The notes: generated by a model not told the origin, from the sequence alone. DNA of 15,726 bases from JAJCZB01 sp964350195 (GCA_964350195.1 CAYGJB010000023.1:1-15726); one strand, 5' to 3'; numbered from the stretch's first letter, positions 1 to 7,265 are shown. Program-made: numbers and translations.

Positions 1-26
1 TTTTAGTCATGTAAAATTGCTTCATG

Positions 27-94
27 AAAGCCTCTTTTTTTGAACTAATTTTTTGACGAAATCATTCAAAAATAACGAGGCTTTTTCCTTTTTT
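27..94 (+). terminator. Possible terminator or inverted-repeat cluster at the left edge
   Basis: AAAGCCTC at 27-34 can pair with GAGGCTTT at 77-84, followed by a T-rich run through about 96. A second complementary copy, AGAGGCTTTT, lies at 97-106 and pairs equally well with 26-35. The loop of more than 40 bases is long for an intrinsic terminator. It could end a gene lying left of the window. A separate short palindrome, TTCAAA-tta-TTTGAA, sits at 105-119. Function is inferred; only the pairing is seen. Confidence 0.3.
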
Positions 95-116
95 TTAGAG
101 GCTTTTCAAATTATTT

Positions 117-134
117 GAATTTTGGGGTAGGTTC
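117..134 (-). repeat. Dispersed repeat, copy C (inverted orientation)
   Basis: GAATTTTGGGGTAGGTTC here is the reverse complement, with one mismatch in 18, of the core of a repeat near the right end of the window (15672-15689). A more diverged copy lies at 2083-2100. Only the core is shared; the GTAGCGG hairpin part of the other copies is not visible here. The + strand reading 99-254 is open for 51 codons without a good start and contains FEFWGRF, echoing a frame at the right-end copy. Confidence 0.45.
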
Positions 135-207
135 TTAGGTCAGATAGTCCTATGGCTTTTATTGAGGACAGCGGGCTTTTTGACAAATAGAAAACTTAAA
201 GCTATAG

Positions 208-237
208 TTGCTTTAATAGTCGAAGCTTGTATTTATA
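208..237 (+). promoter_or_regulatory. Weak candidate promoter for the M48-like gene
   Basis: TTGCTT at 208-213 and TTTATA at 232-237 are separated by 18 bases, about 50 bases before the GTG start at 289. Both boxes are imperfect and the background is very AT-rich, so this is only a candidate. Confidence 0.2.
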
Positions 238-288
238 TGTATAAATTCAATTGATTTATATAGAATTTGAATTAAATGGAGTAAATAC

Positions 289-1239
289 GTGTTTTTAAAC
301 AAACCAATAGTCTTTTTCATAATGCTAATTAGTGTTTTATGTATTATGCCAGTGCAAGCTTTTACTGCGCATAATATCTATCAAGAAGAATTCAAGGCGT
401 TACAATCAAAGCCATCTTATAAGATTTTATTAGATCGAAGAACTGATAAGCGCGTGCAAGTTATGATTGCAGATATTGAGAATGCTCATAAGGTAGGCTT
501 CTTTGGAAGCCTTATGCGAAATGAATTAATTTTTCAAGGAGGGGTTGCTATTGCAGCAGATGAAATGCCTCAATTGCATTCTTATATAAGAATGATCTGT
601 GAGCATCTTGGCATGCGTATTCCAACGCTTTATATCACCAAAGATAAGAATAGAGACATTGTTGGGGGGTGTACTAATCAAGCTGACTCTGTAAAGTGGG
701 CAATGAGTTCTGGAGCAATTCTTATAGGGCGGGATTTGCTACTTGAAGTTTCTCAAAAAGCGCTAGAGGCAGCTGTTGCGCGTGAACTATTTCGAATTAA
801 TCGTAATCATGATAATAAACAATATTTTATGTTCTGGGCTATTCCGGGAATAATTACTCTTCTCGATTCGCCAGTAAATGGTTTGGCGACTATGGTAATA
901 GCCCGTTTTTTGGCAGGTAAGCATTTTGAAGCGCAGGCGGATCGCTTTGTATATGAAACGCAAAATAATGCAGAAGGGCTGATTGATCTCTGTGGTTATT
1001 GGCAGAAGGGCGAACAGAAGGTTGATGATGATTATGGCATGGTATATAGATTGCTACATACAAAAACTTTAAGTTTTTTTGAATATGAATCTGCTAAGGA
1101 TAGTTATATACAGTTTTATGTTTCGCATTTAGTCAATAAAGCATGGCGATGGATAAAGCGCAATACGATTCTAACTACAAAGTCTACTTATGCATCAAGA
1201 ATACAGGCGGCTCAAAAATATATTAATATATCGTCATGA
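289..1239 (+). CDS. Exported M48-family peptidase homologue lacking the HEXXH motif
   Basis: This 316-residue protein starts at GTG with GGAG seven bases upstream. Residues 1-24 look like a signal peptide (hydrophobic core, then PVQA before F25), so it probably acts outside the cytoplasm. The segment around 112-220 follows the M48 pattern: IPTLYI strand, a SSGAILIGRDLL segment, the active-site helix, a hydrophobic stretch, then the E-x-x-x-D helix (E214, D218). Where active M48 enzymes have HELGH, this one has RELFR (165-169): both zinc-binding histidines are arginine while the glutamate remains. The usual C-terminal histidine before the RI element is also missing (STYASRI, 299-305). It is therefore probably a non-catalytic member. 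It lies 22 bases before the RING-protein gene and is likely co-transcribed with it. Family assignment is fairly secure; the role is unknown. Confidence 0.75.
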   Translation: MFLNKPIVFFIMLISVLCIMPVQAFTAHNIYQEEFKALQSKPSYKILLDRRTDKRVQVMIADIENAHKVGFFGSLMRNELIFQGGVAIAADEMPQLHSYIRMICEHLGMRIPTLYITKDKNRDIVGGCTNQADSVKWAMSSGAILIGRDLLLEVSQKALEAAVARELFRINRNHDNKQYFMFWAIPGIITLLDSPVNGLATMVIARFLAGKHFEAQADRFVYETQNNAEGLIDLCGYWQKGEQKVDDDYGMVYRLLHTKTLSFFEYESAKDSYIQFYVSHLVNKAWRWIKRNTILTTKSTYASRIQAAQKYINISS

Positions 1240-1261
1240 TTTATTAATGATAGGGGTTATT

Positions 1262-2071
1262 ATGATAAACAAGCTTAAATTTTATTTTTTCTTTGTATTA
1301 TTTATTTCTTTAATTCTATTAGCAGGTTCTACTTTAAATGCAAATGTGCAAACACTGCCTCCAGCAGAGACTATTTTAAATACGCAAACACCTCTTTCGA
1401 ATGGTATTGGAGCAAAAATATATTCTTATGTAAAAAAGCGGGGCAGGAAATTTTATGATTGTATCATGGGCAATGATAAGAGTTGCACGCCAGAAGAAAT
1501 TATTTTTACACGAGCAATAATAATAGCTATTTTTTTTGTGGGTAGTTATAAAATATATTTGCAGCGACAAGCTGACTTGAATGCAATGCGTGAAGCAATG
1601 CGTCACCAAGAAAGGCTTGAACGAGAAGAAATGCTTGAACGAGCAATGCGTCACCAAGCAATGCGTGAACGAGCAATGCGTGAACAAGAAAGGCGTCAAC
1701 AAGAAGCAATACGTCAACAAGAAGCAATACGCCAGCCACAGCAAGCTGTTCATAATATAGAAGATATCTTTCTACAATCATTCCTGGAACAGCACAATAG
1801 TGGTCCAGTTGCAAGGCCACAAGAATCTGATGAACAAAGATTTTTACAAAAAAGAAATGCTGCTCTACAAAAAAATGGTTGTCTCCAGAATAATAACGAT
1901 GAAGATGACAAAGAATGTTTTATGTGTTGCGATTCTGACGCGAAGGACGTTGATTATTTGCCTTGTGTAAATAAACATACGGATACTGCTTGTTTGACAT
2001 GTGTGAGTACATTGTGCTTAAATGTTGATCCATGCCCACTGTGTCGTACACCATTTACATTAATGCAATAA
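1262..2071 (+). CDS. Exported or membrane coiled-coil protein with C-terminal RING finger (E3 ubiquitin ligase-like)
   Basis: The chosen ATG has AGGGG six bases upstream; a longer frame from 1190 would overlap the previous gene and lacks such a site. The 269-residue product has a signal peptide (about 1-27), a second hydrophobic segment at about 81-100, and a charged Arg/Glu/Gln-rich coiled coil (about 101-162) built from imperfect MRxxEAxR and RQQEAI repeats. A linker and an acidic patch (213-218) precede a C-terminal RING-type zinc motif. Its ligands are C219-x2-C222, C235-x3-H239, C244-x2-C247 and C258-x2-C261. RING fingers are typical eukaryotic ubiquitin-ligase domains; in bacteria they usually mark effectors acting in a eukaryotic host. 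H239-x4-C244 is one residue longer than the common spacing. Ligase activity and host delivery are inference. Confidence 0.75.
   Translation: MINKLKFYFFFVLFISLILLAGSTLNANVQTLPPAETILNTQTPLSNGIGAKIYSYVKKRGRKFYDCIMGNDKSCTPEEIIFTRAIIIAIFFVGSYKIYLQRQADLNAMREAMRHQERLEREEMLERAMRHQAMRERAMREQERRQQEAIRQQEAIRQPQQAVHNIEDIFLQSFLEQHNSGPVARPQESDEQRFLQKRNAALQKNGCLQNNNDEDDKECFMCCDSDAKDVDYLPCVNKHTDTACLTCVSTLCLNVDPCPLCRTPFTLMQ
1695..1730 (+). repeat. Perfect 18-bp tandem repeat in the coiled coil
   Basis: GTCAACAAGAAGCAATAC occurs twice head to tail (1695-1712 and 1713-1730), encoding RQQEAI twice. Related degenerate units (GCAATGCGTGAA, GCAATGCGTCACCAAG) extend left to about 1584. The perfect copy suggests recent unit duplication, which could change coil length between strains. 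Confidence 0.8.
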
Positions 2072-2082
2072 AATATATAAGT

Positions 2083-2146
2083 AACCTATCCTAAAATTAA
2101 TAAGTATCCCATAGAGTAAAGTAGCGGTAATTTAAATTGCCGCTAC
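2083..2146 (+). repeat. Dispersed repeat, copy A, with hairpin
   Basis: The stretch 2083-2133 aligns with 15673-15725. Shared blocks are AACCTATCC, AAAATT, ATAAGTA and GTAGCGGYAATTT, with a two-base length difference. The GTAGCGG block is the left arm of a 13-bp inverted repeat (2121-2133 with 2134-2146) with one G-T pair. The copy begins 11 bases after the RING gene stop codon. It may be a REP-like or MITE-like element; no transposase is visible. Confidence 0.6.
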
Positions 2147-2155
2147 ATAGTTTTT
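2121..2155 (+). terminator. Intrinsic terminator after the RING-protein gene
   Basis: GTAGCGGTAATTT (2121-2133) pairs with AAATTGCCGCTAC (2134-2146), with one G-U pair, and TTTTT follows at 2151-2155. The arms abut, so the innermost A-T pairs would open as the loop. It would end the 289-2071 transcript. The same hairpin is part of the dispersed repeat. Confidence 0.55.
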
Positions 2156-2170
2156 AACCGTTTTGTTCCA

Positions 2171-2353
2171 TTGAGTAAGGATTTTTGTCATCCATTGATA
2201 CAATTTAATCATATGAAAGATCAGGAACTTCTTTCGCAAAAAGCGCTTGATGGATTACGAGTAGTGGGAACAGTACAAGAATGCATCGACATTATTGCTC
2301 GGTTAGATTGTGGCGAAAAACAGGGACTGCAAGATCGATACTGGGAACGGTAA
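2171..2353 (+). CDS. Doubtful small ORF in the spacer before gyrA
   Basis: This 60-codon frame starts at TTG with no ribosome binding site; an internal ATG at 2213 would give 46 residues, also without one. I recognise no family. The translation is not low-complexity (VQECIDIIARLDCGEK), and another frame continues open just beyond it to a stop at 2401-2403 (VSAIGETKTCAKDDHID). A decayed, frameshifted remnant is therefore as likely as a real gene. Apart from this, the repeat and terminator at its left, a short GAAAGA/TCTTTC hairpin at 2406-2422 and the possible gyrA promoter, I see nothing else in the 2072-2513 spacer. Confidence 0.2.
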   Translation: MSKDFCHPLIQFNHMKDQELLSQKALDGLRVVGTVQECIDIIARLDCGEKQGLQDRYWER

Positions 2354-2422
2354 GCGCGATTGGTGAAACGAAAACTTGTGCTAAGGATGATCATATTGAT
2401 TAGTTGAAAGAGCGGTTCTTTC

Positions 2423-2451
2423 TTGTCAGATCTTGCTATTCAGGGTACTCT
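2423..2451 (+). promoter_or_regulatory. Candidate gyrA promoter
   Basis: TTGTCA (2423-2428) and TACTCT (2446-2451) are 17 bases apart, about 60 bases before the gyrA start. The -10 box is poor, and the better -10-like TATACA at 2451-2456 has no -35 at the right distance. Position and spacing fit a gyrA promoter, but the sequence match is modest. Confidence 0.3.
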
Positions 2452-2513
2452 ATACATATAAGGATATAGAGCCAATTCAATAAAATTCTGAACCTCTTAA
2501 AGGGACATATTCT

Positions 2514-5228
2514 ATGGAGCCTATACGCCCAACCAAAGAACAAAAATTAGGCGTGAAGCCGGTGCTGATTGAGGATGAGCTAAAAGAGTCGTTCCTCGAT
2601 TATGCAATGTCTGTGGTGGTTAGTCGTGCTATTCCAGATGTGCGTGATGGATTGAAGCCGGTACACCGCCGTATTTTATATACTATGCATCAGTTGGGGT
2701 TTTTTCATAATCGTCCCTACCATAAATCCGTTCGTGTAGTTGGTGACGTTCTTGGTAGATTCCATCCACATGGCGATCAAGCTGTGTATCAAGCTATGGT
2801 GGGTCTTGTTCAGGATTTTTCCAAAAGATATCCGCTTTTGGATGGTCAGGGTAACTGGGGTTCTGTAGACGGCGATAATGCTGCGGCAATGCGTTATACC
2901 GAAATTCGCATGAAAAAAATTGCACAAGAAATTCTTGCCGATCTTGATAAAGAAACAGTACCATTTGTGCCCAACTTTGATGAGTCCACTGTTGAACCAG
3001 TAATTTTACCAAGCAGATTGCCCAACTTATTGATTAACGGTACTGCTGGGATTGCTGTGGGTATGGCGACTTCTATTCCTCCGCATAATCTGAACGAGGT
3101 AGTGGATGGTTGTTTGGCAATGCTTGCAAATCCGGATATTTCTGAAGAAGAGCTATTTCAAATTATTCCAGCACCAGATTTTCCAACCGGAGGTATTATT
3201 TGTGGCCGTTCTGGGGCGGTTAAAGCGTACAAAACTGGTCGCGGTAATGTGATATTGCGAGGCGTTGTTGATATCGAAGAAACGAAAAAGGGTTCTTCAA
3301 TTATTATCAAAGAGCTTCCGTATCAGGTTAATAAAGCTGAGCTTGCAATTAAGATTGCTGATCTTGTTAAAAATAAAGTTATTGATGGTATAACGAACAT
3401 CAAAGATGAAACTGATAGGCGTGGCATGCGTTTGATCATTGAGGTTAAACGGGGCGAAATTCCACAAGTTATTTTAAATCAGCTTTATAAGCACACGCCA
3501 CTTCAAACATCGGTTTCAATTCTGATGCTTTCGCTTCTTGATAATCGTCCGATGGTTTTTACATTGCGTCAAATGCTTCAGGAATTTGTGTATCATCGCA
3601 AGCAAATTGTCTATCGACGTACTGTGTACGATTTGAAAAAGGCTCATGCGCGAGAACATCTTCTTCAAGGTTTTATTATTGCGCTTGATAATATTGATGA
3701 GGCTGTAGCGGTTATTAAGAAATCGGCATCAGCGGATGAAGCAATTGAAAAATTGTATGATCGATTCAAATTAAGCAAGGTGCAAGGTAAGGCGATACTT
3801 GAAATGCGCTTGCAGCGTTTAACGGGCATGGAGCAGGATAAGATTCGTGCTGAAATGGACGAAATAAAAAAATTAATTTCGTATCTGAGCTCGGTGATTG
3901 AAGACGAATCAATTCTGATAAAAGAAGTAAAGGATGAGCTAGAAGCGATTAAAACAGAGTATGGCGACGATCGAAGATCTCGTATTGAGGGGCCGATTGA
4001 TATTCTTACCGAAGCAGATCTCATTCCTGATGAAGAGGTGGTGGTTACGCTTACGGTGAAGGGATACATGAAGCGTGTGCCGCTTACTGTATATGGTGTA
4101 CAGCATCGCGGTGGTAAAGGAAAGATGGGAATGGTATCATTGGATTCTTCTGATGATGTGATGCAAGATCTCTTTGTAACAAAAAATCATGATACTCTTC
4201 TTTTCTTCACTAACTTTGGACGTATTTATAGTTTGCAGGTATTTGAAGTGCCTGAAGCATCTCGTATGGCTCGGGGACGTGCGGTAGTAAACTTGCTTCC
4301 ATTGCAAGATGGTGAAAAGGTGGTGAAACTCCTTTGTGCTCGAGAGCTTGAAGGGAAATATCTGGTGATGCTTACCAAGCATGGTATTATCAAGCGAACA
4401 AACGCTTCTGACTTTGCTAAGATTCGTTCAACCGGTATTCGTTGTGCCACTCTTAGGGAGGGCGATGAGCTTGTATTCTGTTCTTTAAGCACGGGTGAAG
4501 ATAGTATTGTAATCGCTACAGCGCATGGCCAAGGAATTCGCTTTAAAGAGGGCGAGGTTCGTTCAATGGGGCGCCAGGCTGCGGGGGTTATTGGTATTCG
4601 TTTAAAAAGTAGCGATTGTGTTGTTGGTATGGAAATCGTTGCTTATGATTCAGGCGATATTTTGTTTGCTACAGAAAACGGCTATGGTAAAAAAGTGCGT
4701 GTAGAAGATTTTCGAGTTGCTCATCGTGGTGGCGTTGGTGTACGAACCATTCCAACCGATAAGCGTAATGGCGATGTGATTGGTCTTACAATTGTACATC
4801 CAGATTCTAATATTTTGCTTATTGACCAAGCTGGAAAAATTATTCGTTTGCCTGCCTCTGAAGTTCGCACTATGGGACGACAAGCAAAAGGGGTGCGGTT
4901 AGTTCGGCTTGATACAGGCCAAAAGCTAGCATCAATGTTTTCTTTTAGAGAAGAGGGTGACAAATCCGAGTCTTCTGATGGAGGTAGTGAGAGCGGTATT
5001 AAAGGTGCTGTGAAAGCTAACGATAATGGAGTAACTCGTATTGTATCTCCGAATGAAGACTCAGAGGAAATAATTTTTGAAGAAGTTATTGATGAAACAT
5101 TAGATTCAATCGCTTTTCAAGAAGAAGATATGGTTGAGCCTGCAATAAAGGCAACAGGGCAGGAGCGAGGGCAACTTGATATAATGCAGGAATTTGCGGA
5201 GGAAGAGGACCCGTTCGGAGGTTTTTAA
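2514..5228 (+). CDS. gyrA: DNA gyrase subunit A
   Basis: GyrA is the breakage-reunion subunit of the A2B2 gyrase that introduces negative supercoils using ATP. The ATG at 2514 has AAAGGGA eight bases upstream. The 904-residue protein (E. coli 875) has the winged-helix/tower/coiled-coil core, with the catalytic tyrosine at Y128 in RYTE, then a beta-pinwheel C-terminal domain. The GyrA box QHRGGKG (530-536) separates it from ParC, and pinwheel-blade motifs recur at 685-696, 737-744 and 787-798. The tail from about 811 is acidic and of low complexity. In the quinolone-binding helix, the positions of E. coli Ser83 and Asp87 are Q89 and Q93. No gyrB is adjacent. gyrA heads a tight gene run into dprA and the metal transporter. 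Confidence 0.97.
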   Translation: MEPIRPTKEQKLGVKPVLIEDELKESFLDYAMSVVVSRAIPDVRDGLKPVHRRILYTMHQLGFFHNRPYHKSVRVVGDVLGRFHPHGDQAVYQAMVGLVQDFSKRYPLLDGQGNWGSVDGDNAAAMRYTEIRMKKIAQEILADLDKETVPFVPNFDESTVEPVILPSRLPNLLINGTAGIAVGMATSIPPHNLNEVVDGCLAMLANPDISEEELFQIIPAPDFPTGGIICGRSGAVKAYKTGRGNVILRGVVDIEETKKGSSIIIKELPYQVNKAELAIKIADLVKNKVIDGITNIKDETDRRGMRLIIEVKRGEIPQVILNQLYKHTPLQTSVSILMLSLLDNRPMVFTLRQMLQEFVYHRKQIVYRRTVYDLKKAHAREHLLQGFIIALDNIDEAVAVIKKSASADEAIEKLYDRFKLSKVQGKAILEMRLQRLTGMEQDKIRAEMDEIKKLISYLSSVIEDESILIKEVKDELEAIKTEYGDDRRSRIEGPIDILTEADLIPDEEVVVTLTVKGYMKRVPLTVYGVQHRGGKGKMGMVSLDSSDDVMQDLFVTKNHDTLLFFTNFGRIYSLQVFEVPEASRMARGRAVVNLLPLQDGEKVVKLLCARELEGKYLVMLTKHGIIKRTNASDFAKIRSTGIRCATLREGDELVFCSLSTGEDSIVIATAHGQGIRFKEGEVRSMGRQAAGVIGIRLKSSDCVVGMEIVAYDSGDILFATENGYGKKVRVEDFRVAHRGGVGVRTIPTDKRNGDVIGLTIVHPDSNILLIDQAGKIIRLPASEVRTMGRQAKGVRLVRLDTGQKLASMFSFREEGDKSESSDGGSESGIKGAVKANDNGVTRIVSPNEDSEEIIFEEVIDETLDSIAFQEEDMVEPAIKATGQERGQLDIMQEFAEEEDPFGGF

Positions 5229-5235
5229 TTGCATC

Positions 5236-6351
5236 ATGAATCAGCGCGAAATTATTTTACATCTTTCATTAATTGATGGAATAGGTTCTTTTGTTGTTCA
5301 ACAGCTTGTCACCGCCTGTGGCGACAAGCTAGATCAGATATATAACTATAGTGCGCTTAGTTTTCATAAAATGGGCTTTTCTGAGAAAGTATCGGAAAAA
5401 TTATATAGAGGTCTGCGAAGTACATTGTTGCTTGAACAAGAGATTGCTTTGATAGGGCAGCATGGAATCAAGTGGGCTACTATTCTAGATAGTAGTTATC
5501 CGAAGACTCTAAAAAGTATTTATTTACCTCCATCAGTGCTGTATTGGCGTGGAGTATTTTCCACTCAACAGTGCATTGCTATTGTAGGATCACGAAATAC
5601 TAATAGATACGGCGAAAGCATTATAAAGCAGATTGTGCCGGAGCTTGTGGGCTATGGCTTTACCATTGTAAGTGGGGGTGCTTATGGTGCTGATACTATG
5701 GCACATCGTGAAACATTACAGGCTTTTGGTAGAACAATAGTGGTTCTTGGTTCGGGATTACTGCGGCCATATCCGCATGCAAATAAAAATATGTTTGATA
5801 AGGTGGCGGAACAGGGTGGAGCAGTTGTAAGCTCTTTTCCTCTTCGCGTGAATCCACATCCGGGGAATTTTCCATCGCGTAATCGTATTATTTCTGGCTT
5901 GTCTCGTGGCGTATGGGTGGTGCAGGCAGCTGAGAAAAGTGGCACGCGCATTACAGCTCAATATGCATTAGATCAAGGGCGAGATGTATTCGCTACGCCA
6001 GGCATGATTGATGATCCGTTGAGTGCGGGATGCCATGCTTTGATACAGCAGGGGGCAAAATTGATTATGCGTGCAGGGGATATTCTGCAAGAATATGGCA
6101 TCGTAAAAGAGATTGCGCCACAACAAGCTCTGCCTAAAAAACAAAATAGTCAGAAGGTTGCACAATTAACTTTAACATTTGAAAGCAAGCTTCATGAAAA
6201 AATTGTGCGCGCATGCGTGCATGCGCAATCAGTAGATGATCTGTCTCGATTGCTTGAAATAAATCTTCCACAAGTACAAAAGGAGCTTTTCTCTCTGCAG
6301 ATGCTGGGTTCAATTGAGCAAGATTTTACTGGCATGTGGAAAGCTACTTAA
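5236..6351 (+). CDS. dprA: DNA-processing protein DprA (Smf)
   Basis: DprA binds incoming single-stranded DNA in the cytoplasm and loads RecA during natural transformation. The 371-residue product has an N-terminal helical region with a helix-hairpin-helix-like LIDGIGS (12-18), then the Rossmann-type DprA core: IVGSR (116-120), VSGGAYGAD (145-153), FPSRNRIISGLS (212-223), SGTRITA (235-241) and GCH (265-267). A C-terminal winged-helix-like segment spans about 316-371. The ATG at 5236 is the only ATG start outside gyrA. GGAGGT at 5217-5222, inside the gyrA end, is 13 bases away, rather far. A longer frame from 5194 overlaps gyrA. It lies 7 bases after gyrA, and its stop overlaps the next start, which suggests co-transcription. 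Confidence 0.95.
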   Translation: MNQREIILHLSLIDGIGSFVVQQLVTACGDKLDQIYNYSALSFHKMGFSEKVSEKLYRGLRSTLLLEQEIALIGQHGIKWATILDSSYPKTLKSIYLPPSVLYWRGVFSTQQCIAIVGSRNTNRYGESIIKQIVPELVGYGFTIVSGGAYGADTMAHRETLQAFGRTIVVLGSGLLRPYPHANKNMFDKVAEQGGAVVSSFPLRVNPHPGNFPSRNRIISGLSRGVWVVQAAEKSGTRITAQYALDQGRDVFATPGMIDDPLSAGCHALIQQGAKLIMRAGDILQEYGIVKEIAPQQALPKKQNSQKVAQLTLTFESKLHEKIVRACVHAQSVDDLSRLLEINLPQVQKELFSLQMLGSIEQDFTGMWKAT

Positions 6352-7265
6352 TGAATTTTAAGTTTATACTATCGTTTTTCTTTATCGCGTTTGCTTTAAT
6401 ATTAAGCTATGCGCCATCCCGTACGAGTAAGAAACATCTCATTGTGTGTACAACTAATATTATTGCTGATGCGGTGCGGGCAATTGTTAAAGATGAAATT
6501 GAGGTTAGGGCGCTTATGGGTCCAGGCGTGGATCCTCACCTTTATCGTCCACGGGAAAGCGATGTCGTGGCCTTGAGCAATGCGAGTCTTATTTTTTTTA
6601 ATGGTTTGCACTTAGAAGGAAAAATGGGAGATATGTTTGTGCATATGCGCTCTCGTATTCCAACTATTGCGATAACGGATGCCTTGTTTGACTCAGATCT
6701 TATTGAGTCAGAATTTAAAGGTATTTATGATCCGCATGTCTGGCATGATGTTTCTTTATGGAGACGGCTTGTGCCTGTTATAACAGAAGAAATCATTAAG
6801 CTAGATCCGTCTCATGAGCGTACATTTGGAGCGAACGCGCAAAACTATATACGTAAGCTCACTGAGCTTAATCTGTATGTACGTGAAAAAACAAAATTAA
6901 TACCGAAGAATATGAGAGTACTCTTAACGGCGCATGATGCTTTTAGCTATTTTGGTAAAGCGTACGGCTTTGAGGTGGTGGGCTTGCAAGGTATCAGTAC
7001 CGATTCGGTTATTACCGCGCATGATATTCAATCAATGGTGGAAAAAATTGTGAAGAAGAATGTTCCGGCAATTTTTTTAGAGTCTTCTCTTCCTGCAAAA
7101 AGTATTGAAGCTGTTGAGAGAGCAGTTGCTGCGCGAGGCAGAACTATTACTATTGCACCGGAGCTTTTTTCTGATTCTTTAGGGGACAAAACGACGACAG
7201 CTGCTACCTATTGTGGTATGATAAAACACAATATTGATATAATTGTTAGTTCTCTCACCGCATAA
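6351..7265 (+). CDS. troA: Metal ABC transporter substrate-binding protein, TroA-type
   Basis: This is the extracytoplasmic metal-binding component of a cluster A-I ABC importer. The ATG overlaps the dprA stop by one base (TAATG), with GGAAAG seven bases upstream. The 304-residue product has an N-terminal hydrophobic segment (about 3-20), a signal peptide or anchor without a lipobox. Predicted ligands are H63 (DPHLY), H129 (DPHVW), H195 (TAHDAF) and D275 (FSDSLG). This His-His-His-Asp set is that of Treponema TroA; the PsaA-type Mn-binding proteins have Glu at the third position. No His-rich loop of the ZnuA kind is present. The metal (Zn, Mn or Fe) cannot be fixed from sequence alone. The gene heads a four-gene transporter set. 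Confidence 0.9.
   Translation: MNFKFILSFFFIAFALILSYAPSRTSKKHLIVCTTNIIADAVRAIVKDEIEVRALMGPGVDPHLYRPRESDVVALSNASLIFFNGLHLEGKMGDMFVHMRSRIPTIAITDALFDSDLIESEFKGIYDPHVWHDVSLWRRLVPVITEEIIKLDPSHERTFGANAQNYIRKLTELNLYVREKTKLIPKNMRVLLTAHDAFSYFGKAYGFEVVGLQGISTDSVITAHDIQSMVEKIVKKNVPAIFLESSLPAKSIEAVERAVAARGRTITIAPELFSDSLGDKTTTAATYCGMIKHNIDIIVSSLTA

Noticed and set aside
1190..1261. Upstream extension of the RING protein start
   Set aside because: It overlaps the previous gene, lacks a ribosome site and would bury the signal peptide; the ATG at 1262 has AGGGG at good spacing.
1376..1820. Two minus-strand ORFs opposite the coiled-coil gene (125 and 97 codons)
   Set aside because: They are shadows of the repetitive Arg/Glu/Gln coding sequence (repeated FLLTHC or LLVHAL patterns) and have no independent signals.
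6209..6226. Palindrome GCGCATGC-gt-GCATGCGC inside dprA
   Set aside because: It lies within codons for the winged-helix part (IVRACVHAQ); with no second copy seen it is best explained by chance and coding constraint.
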